Shown here: piece after piece, positions 17,387 to 24,878 of the stretch | Position numbering within the stretch: the first letter of the stretch is position 1 | Layout of the letters: each line of letters starts with the position of its first letter | Origin: Variovorax paradoxus | Lineage (GTDB): Bacteria; Pseudomonadota; Gammaproteobacteria; Burkholderiales; Burkholderiaceae_C | DNA length: 64,000 nt | Assembly (NCBI GenBank): GCA_016806145.1 | Contig: CP063166.1 | Location: 1,364,001-1,428,000, forward strand | Direction: 5' to 3' | Notes under the pieces: model-generated | Seen by the model: the letters and a program-made list of their open reading frames with translations, nothing else | What the model was told of the DNA's origin: nothing | The model's database searches: none | Program-made: the position numbers and the translations under genes

Positions 17387-19648
17387 TCAGAGGTCGGGCA
17401 AGCCCAGCGCGGGATCGCTGACCGAATGCTTGCCGGTCTCGACGCGGCCCGCGAAGCGGCGGTAGTAGGCCGGATCGGCATCGCAGGTGACGGCGAAGTC
17501 GTACCACTGGCCGCTGGCCGCGAGCTCCCAATGCTGCTCGGCCTTGGCGCCGCCCTGCACGGTGGCGGTCCACGGGCCGTCGTCGCGGTAGGCCTTGGCG
17601 CGCACGCTGAACTTCGTCGCGGCCTGGCCGCCGTTCATCATCTCGAGGTAGACGTTGCCGTTGGCGATGTCGTAGCACACGCGCACTTCGGGCACGGCCG
17701 CGCCGCCCGCGCGCAATGCGTTGAGGTCGCCCTGGAAATGGCGGTGGTAGCCGTTGGGGCCGAGCACCCAGAGGTCGTAGCGGCCGGCGTTGTCGGCGGT
17801 CGCGTTCCAGCGGTCGTCGAGCGACTTGCCGGCTTCGACCATGTAGCGGCGCGGCAGGCGGTCGAGGTTGAGCCGGTCGTAGACATGGAACACGGCGGCC
17901 GCGCTGCCGGTGTTGGCGAACAGCAGCTGCAGCGTGCCGCCGGCCGCGTCGGCCCTGGCGCTGGTGTGCAGCTCGTAGGGCAGCGCGCGCGAGGGCCGCG
18001 TGCCCGTGGCCTGGCGCGGCAGCAGGCCGTTGGCCGGCGGCGTGACCTGCGGCAGCGCCTGCTGCGCGGCGCGCAGCTGGTCGGCCTCGGCCTTGGTGCG
18101 GCGGCCCGCGAGCGTGGGCAGCGCCTCGCCGTTGGGATTGGCGAAGTTGAAGGCGCTCGTGAGGTCGCCGTTGACCGCGCGGCGGAACGGGCCGATGTTG
18201 CTTTCCTTCACGCCGAAGCGGGCCTCGACGAAGCGCAGCACCGAGGTGTGGTCGAAGGTCTGCGAGTTGACCCAGCCGCCGCGGCTCCAGGGCGAGATCA
18301 CGTACATCGGCACGCGCATGCCGGGGCCGTAGACGTTGCCGTCGGGCGTGGGCTGCGCCTGCGTCATGCCCGGCGGCTTGGGATGGTTGAAGTACTCGAA
18401 GCTCAGGTCCGCGTCGGACATCGTGGTCTTGCCCGCGAAGGCCTTCACCGAGGGGTCGGCCGATGCGATGGGCGAGGGCGCCGAGGCCGAGGGCACGTGG
18501 TCGAAGTAGCCGTCGTTCTCGTCGAAGTTCACGAACAGCACGGTCTTGCTCCAGACCTCGGGCACGGCGGTGAGCGCCTCCAGCACCTGCTGGATGTACC
18601 ACGCGCCCTGCACCGGGCTCGAGGGGCCGGGGTGCTCGGAGTAGACGTCGGGCGGGATCACCCACGACACCGCCGGCAACCGGCCGGCCTTCACGTCGGC
18701 GCGGAAGGCATCCATGATCGCGCCCGCGTCGAAGGCCGCCTGGTCGGCCACCGGCAGCGTGTTGGCCGTGCCCTTGTAGAGCGGGTTGCCGGCGTCGTCG
18801 CCGGGCGCGTAGGCCGGCGATGCGCCCTGCGGCAGCGAGGTGCTGACCGGCTTGGCCGAGGCTTCGTTGGCCTTGCGGAAGTTCTTGAAGCCCAGCAGCG
18901 GATTGCAGCCGTAGTTGTTCGGGATGTTCTGGTAGACCATCCAGCTCACGCCCGCGTCCTGCAGCCGCTCGGCATAGGTCTTCCATTCGTAGCCCTCGGT
19001 CGAGGGACCGGTCGAGCTCCAGGCGTTTACGTTGTTGACGTAGGCCACGTTGCCGCCCGTGGGGCCGTTGGTGCCGGTCCAGTGGAACGAGCGGTTGGCG
19101 TGCGTGCCGGTGTGCATCGCGCAGTGGTAGTCGTCGCAGATCGTGAAGGCGTTGGCCAGCGCGAACTGGAACGGCAGCTCGGCCTCGGCGAGGTAGCCCA
19201 TCGACTGCACGTAGGGCGCGGTGCTGCTGACCTTCTTGTAGCGCGGCCACTGGTAGAGGCGGCCGCCGTCCCAGGCGTTGTGCGAGTCGACCCAGGTGTG
19301 CGGCGTGCTGCTCACGCGCTGCGCGTTGCCTTTGCTGCCGTCGAGGTGGTAGGGCAGCACCACCTTGCCGTTCTCGTCGAGCTGCTGCCACACGTTGAGG
19401 CCGTTGGGCAGTGGGATCGGGAAGCGGTCGCCGAAGCCGCGCACGCCCTGCAGCGTGCCGAAGTAGTGGTCGAACGAACGGTTCTCCTGCATCAGGATCA
19501 CGATGTGCTCGACGTCCTGGATGGTGCCGGTCTTGTTGTTGGCGGGGATCGCGAGCGCGCGGCGGATGGCCGGCGGGAAGGCCGAGAGCGCGAGCGCGGC
19601 GGCGCCGGTGGTGGCGGTGCCGGTGAGGAATTTGCGGCGTGAGGTCAT
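17387..19648 (-). CDS. phosphocholine-type phospholipase C, paralogue 1 (Tat-exported)
   Basis: A 753-residue non-haemolytic/haemolytic PLC-family enzyme that hydrolyses phosphatidylcholine or sphingomyelin head groups outside the cell. The N-terminus MTSRRKFLTGTATTGAAALALSAF is a Tat signal. The catalytic phosphoesterase domain (about 40-500) includes QENRSFDHYFG (54-64) and TGTNGPTG, where the nucleophilic threonine is expected; two DUF756-type C-terminal repeats follow. It lies 40 bases after a 62-residue lipoprotein gene, forming a module like the one at 22392-24823. Phosphate-starvation control is suggested by the site at 19955. Confidence 0.9.
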   Translation of the reverse strand: MTSRRKFLTGTATTGAAALALSAFPPAIRRALAIPANNKTGTIQDVEHIVILMQENRSFDHYFGTLQGVRGFGDRFPIPLPNGLNVWQQLDENGKVVLPYHLDGSKGNAQRVSSTPHTWVDSHNAWDGGRLYQWPRYKKVSSTAPYVQSMGYLAEAELPFQFALANAFTICDDYHCAMHTGTHANRSFHWTGTNGPTGGNVAYVNNVNAWSSTGPSTEGYEWKTYAERLQDAGVSWMVYQNIPNNYGCNPLLGFKNFRKANEASAKPVSTSLPQGASPAYAPGDDAGNPLYKGTANTLPVADQAAFDAGAIMDAFRADVKAGRLPAVSWVIPPDVYSEHPGPSSPVQGAWYIQQVLEALTAVPEVWSKTVLFVNFDENDGYFDHVPSASAPSPIASADPSVKAFAGKTTMSDADLSFEYFNHPKPPGMTQAQPTPDGNVYGPGMRVPMYVISPWSRGGWVNSQTFDHTSVLRFVEARFGVKESNIGPFRRAVNGDLTSAFNFANPNGEALPTLAGRRTKAEADQLRAAQQALPQVTPPANGLLPRQATGTRPSRALPYELHTSARADAAGGTLQLLFANTGSAAAVFHVYDRLNLDRLPRRYMVEAGKSLDDRWNATADNAGRYDLWVLGPNGYHRHFQGDLNALRAGGAAVPEVRVCYDIANGNVYLEMMNGGQAATKFSVRAKAYRDDGPWTATVQGGAKAEQHWELAASGQWYDFAVTCDADPAYYRRFAGRVETGKHSVSDPALGLPDL

Positions 19649-19688
19649 GGTGTTGTTGTGCTGGTTTTTTCTCGTGAAGGTCGTTGTA

Positions 19689-19877
19689 TCAAGGCGCGCA
19701 GCGCATCACGGGCTGCGTGGTGGCGGGCGGGTTCTGCGTGCCGCCGTCGCCGCCGCCGGGGTTGCCCGTGCCCGGCAATCCGCCGAAGCCGCCGCCGCTG
19801 CCGCCGCCGCAGGCGGCGAGGGTGCAGGCCAGGATCAGCGCCGGCAGCAGCCGTGCGCGCGAGAAGAAGAGATGCAT
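19689..19877 (-). CDS. micro-lipoprotein A, paired with phospholipase C 1
   Basis: A 62-residue predicted lipoprotein: MHLFFSRARLLPALILACTLAAC, with lipobox LAAC at the end of a hydrophobic signal, then a Gly-rich stretch (GGGSGGGFGGLPGTGNPGGG) and a conserved tail NPPATTQPVMRCAP. It is clearly paralogous to micro-lipoprotein B at 24632-24823, which also stands directly upstream of a PLC gene. A second cysteine near the C-terminus is conserved. Function unknown; a small accessory or chaperone role for PLC export is possible but unproven. Confidence 0.75.
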   Translation of the reverse strand: MHLFFSRARLLPALILACTLAACGGGSGGGFGGLPGTGNPGGGDGGTQNPPATTQPVMRCAP

Positions 19878-19954
19878 GAGGAATCCTCGCAGGTGTGTTT
19901 TCTTTTGAAGAGGCGACGAGGAGCGCGCCGCCCCTGCCACGGTAGGAAGCGGCA

Positions 19955-19972
19955 ATGACAGTCGAGTGAAGA
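19955..19972 (-). promoter_or_regulatory. PHO-box-like site ahead of the lipoprotein A / PLC 1 unit
   Basis: On the minus strand TCTTCAC, 4 bases (TCGA), then CTGTCAT: the second half-site is a perfect match to the PhoB consensus, the first agrees at 4 of 7. It lies 77 bases before the lipoprotein A start. Regulation is inferred. Confidence 0.42.
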
Positions 19973-20020
19973 ACGAGGCCGAGGTGTAAGCGCGCGTTGC
20001 GCCTGCGCGCGCGATGAATA

Positions 20021-20074
20021 CCAAAGCCGGACAGGCAGCGCGCGAAGGGCTCGCGCGTACCGTGTCCGGCTTGG
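20021..20074. terminator. inverted repeat after PLC 2, possible terminator
   Basis: CCAAAGCCGGACA (20021-20033) pairs with TGTCCGGCTTGG (20063-20074) with one bulged base; GCGCGCGA/TCGCGCG extends the stem. It lies 50 bases past the PLC 2 stop, with no T-run, so termination is uncertain. The rest of the gap to 19877 holds only the PHO-like site. Confidence 0.55.
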
Positions 20075-20124
20075 TGGGAAGGCTGCGGGAGCGGGTCCCG
20101 AGAGCCTTCAGCGATGCATGCGCC

Positions 20125-22377
20125 TCAGAGGTCGGCCATGCCCATCGCGGGATCGCTGACCGAGTGCTTGCCGGTCTCGACGCGGCCCGCGAAGCGGCGC
20201 GCGAAGATCGGATCGGCATCGCAGCCCACGGTGAAGTCGTACCAGGCACCGCTCGACGAAAGATCCCAATGCAGCTCGGCCTTGGCGCCGGGCTGCACGG
20301 TCGCGGTCCACGGGCCGTCGTCGCGGTAGGCCTTGGCGCGCACCGTGAACTTCGTGGCCTTCTTGCCGCCGTTGAGCAGCTCGAGGTAGACGTTGCCGTT
20401 GGCGATGTCGTAGCACACGCGGACTTCGGGGGCGGCCGCGTCGCTCGCACGCAGGCTGCCGAGGTCGCCCTTGAAGTGGCGGTGGTAGCCGTTCGGGCCG
20501 AGCACCCACAGGTCGTAGAAGCCGCTGTTGTCGCGGCCCGCCATCCAGGTGTCGTCGAGCGTCTTGCCGGCCTCGACCATGTAGCGGCGCGGCAGGCGCG
20601 CGAGGTTGAGCTTGTCGTAGACGTGGAACACCGCGGCCGCCTTGCCGGTGTTCGCGAACAGCAGCTGCACCGTGCCGTCGAGCGGTGCCGTGCGCGCGCT
20701 GGTGTGCAGCTCGTAGGGCAGGGCGCGCGAGGGCCGCGTGCCGGTGGTCTGGCGCGGCAGTTGCGGGTCGAGCGGCAGCGGCACCTGCGACAGCGCCTCC
20801 TGGTTGCGCCGGATCTGGTCGACCTCGGCGCGGGTGGCGCGGCCGGTCAGCGTGGGCAGCGCTTCGCCGTTGGGGTTGGCGAAGTTGAAGGCGCTCGTGA
20901 GGTCGCCGCACACCGCGCGCCGGAAGGCGCTGATGTTGGGTTCCTGCACGCCGAAGCGGGTTTCGAGGAAGCGCAGCACCGAGGTGTGGTCGAAGGCCTG
21001 CGAGCTGACCCAGCCGCCGCGGCTCCATGGCGAGATCACGTACAGCGGCACGCGCGGGCCCGGGCCGTAGACGCGGCCGTCGGCCTTGGGCTGGCCGCCG
21101 CTGCCCAGCGGCGCGGCGTGCGTGAAGTACTCGGGACCCATCGCCGAGTCCGACAGCGTGGTCTTGCCCGCATAGCTGCCGTCGCCGTTGGGCGAAGGCG
21201 CCGAGGGCGAGGGCAGGTGGTCGAAGTAGCCGTCGTTCTCGTCGAAGTTGATCAGCAGCACGGTCTTGCTCCACACCTCGGGCACGGCGGTGAGCGCGTC
21301 CAGCACCTCCTGCAGGAACCAGGCGCCCTGGATCGGGCTCGAGGGACCGGGATGCTCGCAGTAGATCGACGGTGCGTTCATCCAGCAGACCTGCGGCAGC
21401 TTGCCCTCGCGGATGTCGCGCTTGAACGCGTCGAGGTAGTCCTCGGGCTTCGTGCCGGGCAGCGTGTTGGCCACGCCCTTGTAGAGCGGGCTCTTCGCAT
21501 CGTCGGTGGCGCGGTCGTAGGCCTTGTAGGGCAGCGCCTGGCCGGTGTCGGCATAGGGCTTGTTGGGCTCGCCGCCGCTGGAGACCGGATAGCCCGAGTC
21601 GATGTTGGCCTTGCGGAACTGGCGGAACGCGCCGAGCATGTTGTCGCCCCATTCGTCGGGCATGTTCTGGTAGCTGATCCAGCGCACGCCCGCGTCTTCC
21701 AGGCGCTCCGCATAGGTCTTCCAGGTGTAGCCCACGTTCAGCGAGCCGGGCTTGCCGTCGATCCAGTCCCATTCGTTGCGCACGAAGGCGGTGTTGGTCG
21801 CGGTCGGACCGTTGGTGCCGGTCAGGTGGAAGGAGCGGTTGGCGTCGGTGCCGGTGTGCATCGCGCAGTGGTAGGCATCGCAGATCGTGAAGGCGTTGGC
21901 CAGCGCGAACTGGAACGGGATCTCCGTTTCCTTGTGATAGCCCATGGCCTTGCTGGTCTTGTAGCGCGCCCACTGGTACATGCGCCCGCCGTCCCAGGCG
22001 TTCTGGCTGTCGGCCCAGTCGTGCGGCGTGCCGCCGTCGCGCTGCGCATTGCCTTTCGAGCTGTCGAGGTGGTAGGGCAGGATGGCCTTGCCGCTGGCAT
22101 CGCTCTGCTGCCAGACATTCATGCCCCTGGGCAGCGGAATCGTGAAGCGGTCGCCGAAGCCGCGCACGCCGGCGAGGGTGCCGAAGTAGTGGTCGAACGA
22201 ACGGTTCTCCTGCATCAGGATGACGACGTGCTCGACGTCCTGGATGGTGCCGGTCTTGTTGTTGGCGGGAATGGCGAGGGCGCGGCGGATGCTCGGCGGA
22301 AAGGCCGAGAGCGCGAGCGCGGCGGCGCCGGTGGTGGCGCTGCCGGTAAGGAACTTGCGGCGTGCGTTGTCGGTCAT
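20125..22377 (-). CDS. phosphocholine-type phospholipase C, paralogue 2 (Tat-exported)
   Basis: A 750-residue PLC-family enzyme with a Tat signal (MTDNARRKFLTGSATTGAAALALSAF), the catalytic motif QENRSFDHYFG and TGTNGPT, followed by two C-terminal repeat domains. The start at 22377 is preceded by AAGGAGG and lies 14 bases after the PLC 3 stop, so the two are cotranscribed. It has no lipoprotein gene of its own. In place of the WTGTNGPTG of its neighbours it reads LTGTNGPTA, and its middle region differs, suggesting a different lipid preference. Confidence 0.9.
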   Translation of the reverse strand: MTDNARRKFLTGSATTGAAALALSAFPPSIRRALAIPANNKTGTIQDVEHVVILMQENRSFDHYFGTLAGVRGFGDRFTIPLPRGMNVWQQSDASGKAILPYHLDSSKGNAQRDGGTPHDWADSQNAWDGGRMYQWARYKTSKAMGYHKETEIPFQFALANAFTICDAYHCAMHTGTDANRSFHLTGTNGPTATNTAFVRNEWDWIDGKPGSLNVGYTWKTYAERLEDAGVRWISYQNMPDEWGDNMLGAFRQFRKANIDSGYPVSSGGEPNKPYADTGQALPYKAYDRATDDAKSPLYKGVANTLPGTKPEDYLDAFKRDIREGKLPQVCWMNAPSIYCEHPGPSSPIQGAWFLQEVLDALTAVPEVWSKTVLLINFDENDGYFDHLPSPSAPSPNGDGSYAGKTTLSDSAMGPEYFTHAAPLGSGGQPKADGRVYGPGPRVPLYVISPWSRGGWVSSQAFDHTSVLRFLETRFGVQEPNISAFRRAVCGDLTSAFNFANPNGEALPTLTGRATRAEVDQIRRNQEALSQVPLPLDPQLPRQTTGTRPSRALPYELHTSARTAPLDGTVQLLFANTGKAAAVFHVYDKLNLARLPRRYMVEAGKTLDDTWMAGRDNSGFYDLWVLGPNGYHRHFKGDLGSLRASDAAAPEVRVCYDIANGNVYLELLNGGKKATKFTVRAKAYRDDGPWTATVQPGAKAELHWDLSSSGAWYDFTVGCDADPIFARRFAGRVETGKHSVSDPAMGMADL

Positions 22378-22391
22378 GGTGCGTGCCTCCT

Positions 22392-24584
22392 TCACAGATC
22401 GCCCAGGCCCATGGCCGGATCGCTGACCGAATGCTTGCCGGTCTCCACGCGGCCCGCGAAGCGGCGCTGCCAGCTCGCATCGGCATCGCAGCTCACGACG
22501 AAGTCGTACCAGGCGCCGCTCGACGCGAGATCCCAGTGCAGCTCGGCCTTGGCGCCGCCCGCGACGCTCGCGCTCCACGGACCGTCGTCGCGGTAGGCCT
22601 TGGCGCGCACCGTGAACTTCGCGGGGGCCTGTCCGGCGTTGAGCATCTCGAGGTAGACGTTGCCGTTGGCGATGTCGTAGCACACGCGCACCTCGGGCAC
22701 GGCGGTGCCACCGGCGCGCAGCCGGCTCAGGTCGCCCTTGAAGTGGCGGTGATAGCCGTTCGGCCCAAGCACCCAGAGGTCGTAGAAGCCGCTGTCGTCG
22801 CTGACCGCGTTCCAGGCGTCGTCGAGCGTCTTGCCAGGCTCCACCATGAAGCGGCGCGGCAGGCGGTCGAGGTGCAGCCGGTCGTAGACGTGGAACACGG
22901 CGGCGGCCTTGCCGGTGTTGGCGAAGATCAGCCGCACGCTGCCGCCGGTGGCATCGGCGCGCGCGCTGGTGTGCAGCTCGTAGGGCAGCGCGCGCGAGGG
23001 CCGCGTGCCGGTGGCCTGGCGCGGCAGCTGCGGGTCGAGCGGCAGCGGCACCTGGGCCAGCTTCTCCTGGTCGCTGCGCAGCTGGTCGGCCGCGCCGCGC
23101 GTGGTGCGACCCGCGAGCGTGGGCAGCGTCTCGTTGTTCGGGTTCGCAAAGTTGAAGGCGCTCGTGAGGTCGCCGCACACCGCGCGCCGGAAGGCGCTGA
23201 TGTTGGTCTCCTTCACGCCGAAGCGCGCCTCGATGAAGCGCAGCACCGAGGTGTGGTCGAAGGCCTGCGAGTTGACCCAGCCGCCGCGGCTCCACGGCGA
23301 CACCACGTACATCGGCACGCGCACGCCGGGGCCGTAGACGCGGCCGTCGGGCGCGGGCTGGCCGGTGGTGCCCGGCGGCTTCGGATGGTTGAAGTACTCG
23401 GGCTTGAGCGCATCGAGCGGCAGCGTGGTCTTGCCCGCGGGCGTGCCGTCGGGGTTGATCGAGGGCGCGGCGGGCGAGGGGTAGTGGTCGAAGTAGCCGT
23501 CGTTCTCGTCGAAGTTGATGAGCAGCACGGTCTTGCTCCACACCTCGGGCACGGCGGTCAGCGCATCGAGCGTCTCCTGGATGTACCAGCCGCCCTGCAC
23601 CGGGCTCGACGGTCCGGGATGCTCGGAGTAGGTGGCCGGCGCGACGATCCACGACACCTGCGGCAGCTTGCCGTTCTTGATGTCCTGGCGGAACTGCTCG
23701 AGGAAGCCGCCGTCGCCCATGGTGTTGGCGATGCCCTTGTAGAGCGGGTTGCGCGCGTCGTCGCTCGCCGGATCGTAGACCGGCGAGGGGCCGTCGTTGC
23801 TGACCGGTTTGCCCGAGGCCTCGTTAGCCAGGCGGTACTGCTTGAAGCCCGCCAGGGGGTTGTCGCCGAAGTTTTCCGGCATGTTCTGGTAGACGATCCA
23901 GCTGACCTTGGCCTCCTGCAGGCGCTCGGGATAGGTCTTCCACTCGTAGCCCTTGGCCGAGCCGTCGATGGAGTCCCACTCGTTGTTGACCGTGGCCACG
24001 CCCGCGCCGGTCGGGCCGTTGGTGCCGGTCCAGTGGAACATGCGGTTCGAGTTGGTGCCGGTGTGCATGCTGCAGTGGTACTCGTCGCACAGCGTGAAGG
24101 CGTTGGCGAGCGCGAACTGGTAGGGCACCTCGGCTTCCTTGAAGTAGCCCATCGCCGCGTTGGTCTTGTAGCGCGCCCACTGGTAGGTGCGCCCACCGTC
24201 CCAGGCGTTCTGGCCGTCGCTCCACGAGTGCGGCGTGCCGCTCACGCGCTGGGCGTTGCCCTTGGTGCTGTCGAGGTGATAGGGCAGGATGGCCTTGCCG
24301 CTGGCATCGCTCTGCTGCCAGACGTTCATGCCCTTGGGCAGCGGAATCGTGAAGCGGTCGCCGAAGCCGCGCACGCCCATCAGCGTGCCGAAGTAATGGT
24401 CGAACGAGCGGTTCTCCTGCATCAGGATGACGATGTGCTCGACGTCCTGGATGGTGCCGGTCTTGTTGTTGGCGGGAATGGCGAGGGCGCGGCGGATGCT
24501 CGGCGGAAAGGCCGAGAGCGCGAGCGCGGCGGCACCGGTGGTGGCGGTGCCGGTGAGGAATTTGCGGCGTGCGTTGTCTGTCAT
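22392..24584 (-). CDS. phosphocholine-type phospholipase C, paralogue 3 (Tat-exported)
   Basis: A 730-residue PLC-family enzyme, about 20 residues shorter than its neighbours. The N-terminus MTDNARRKFLTGTATTGAA is a Tat signal almost identical to that of paralogue 2, and QENRSFDHYFG and WTGTNGPTG are conserved. The C-terminus (SVSDPAMGLGDL) matches the other two. The ATG at 24584 is chosen because it gives the RRKFL signal; an earlier in-frame start at 24635 would add 17 unmatched residues. It follows micro-lipoprotein B by 47 bases and precedes paralogue 2 by 14. Confidence 0.9.
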   Translation of the reverse strand: MTDNARRKFLTGTATTGAAALALSAFPPSIRRALAIPANNKTGTIQDVEHIVILMQENRSFDHYFGTLMGVRGFGDRFTIPLPKGMNVWQQSDASGKAILPYHLDSTKGNAQRVSGTPHSWSDGQNAWDGGRTYQWARYKTNAAMGYFKEAEVPYQFALANAFTLCDEYHCSMHTGTNSNRMFHWTGTNGPTGAGVATVNNEWDSIDGSAKGYEWKTYPERLQEAKVSWIVYQNMPENFGDNPLAGFKQYRLANEASGKPVSNDGPSPVYDPASDDARNPLYKGIANTMGDGGFLEQFRQDIKNGKLPQVSWIVAPATYSEHPGPSSPVQGGWYIQETLDALTAVPEVWSKTVLLINFDENDGYFDHYPSPAAPSINPDGTPAGKTTLPLDALKPEYFNHPKPPGTTGQPAPDGRVYGPGVRVPMYVVSPWSRGGWVNSQAFDHTSVLRFIEARFGVKETNISAFRRAVCGDLTSAFNFANPNNETLPTLAGRTTRGAADQLRSDQEKLAQVPLPLDPQLPRQATGTRPSRALPYELHTSARADATGGSVRLIFANTGKAAAVFHVYDRLHLDRLPRRFMVEPGKTLDDAWNAVSDDSGFYDLWVLGPNGYHRHFKGDLSRLRAGGTAVPEVRVCYDIANGNVYLEMLNAGQAPAKFTVRAKAYRDDGPWSASVAGGAKAELHWDLASSGAWYDFVVSCDADASWQRRFAGRVETGKHSVSDPAMGLGDL

Positions 24585-24631
24585 CGCGGGGTCGTCCTTG
24601 GCGTTCTTCCGGTTCTGGAAAGCGCGAACGC

Positions 24632-24823
24632 TCACGGTGCGCAGCGCTTCACGGGCTCGGTGGCGGCCGGCGGATTCGGGGTGCCGCCGCCAGGGTTGCC
24701 CGCGCCGGGCAGGCCGCCGAGGAAGCCGCCGCCGCCATCGCCGCCGCCGCAGGCGGACAGCAGGCAGGCCAGCAGCAGGGCGGGCGCGAAGCGAAGCAGG
24801 TGAAGGGGACGTGGGACTTGCAT
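24632..24823 (-). CDS. micro-lipoprotein B, paired with phospholipase C 3
   Basis: A 63-residue predicted lipoprotein: a basic start (MQVPRPLHLLRF), a hydrophobic segment, lipobox LLSAC, a Gly-rich stretch (GGGDGGGGFLGGLPGAGNPGGG) and the tail NPPAATEPVKRCAP. It is a paralogue of micro-lipoprotein A, sharing order of elements, tail and position directly upstream of a PLC gene. It lies 55 bases after the phosphodiesterase stop, so it is probably in the same transcript. Function unknown. Confidence 0.78.
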   Translation of the reverse strand: MQVPRPLHLLRFAPALLLACLLSACGGGDGGGGFLGGLPGAGNPGGGTPNPPAATEPVKRCAP

Positions 24824-24878
24824 GGTGATCCTCTCTCTCGGGGTCGTTGTGTGTTGGGGGAACGGGATGCGATGAGGC

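Noticed and set aside
20125..23652. A single 1175-codon frame covering PLC 2 and part of PLC 3
   Set aside because: It is PLC 2 extended through a different frame of PLC 3; the Tat signal and ribosome site place the start at 22377.
17375..24803. Long plus-strand frames opposite the three phospholipase genes
   Set aside because: Their translations repeat in parallel with the PLC genes, as expected of shadows of duplicated sequence; the minus-strand genes have Tat signals and conserved motifs.
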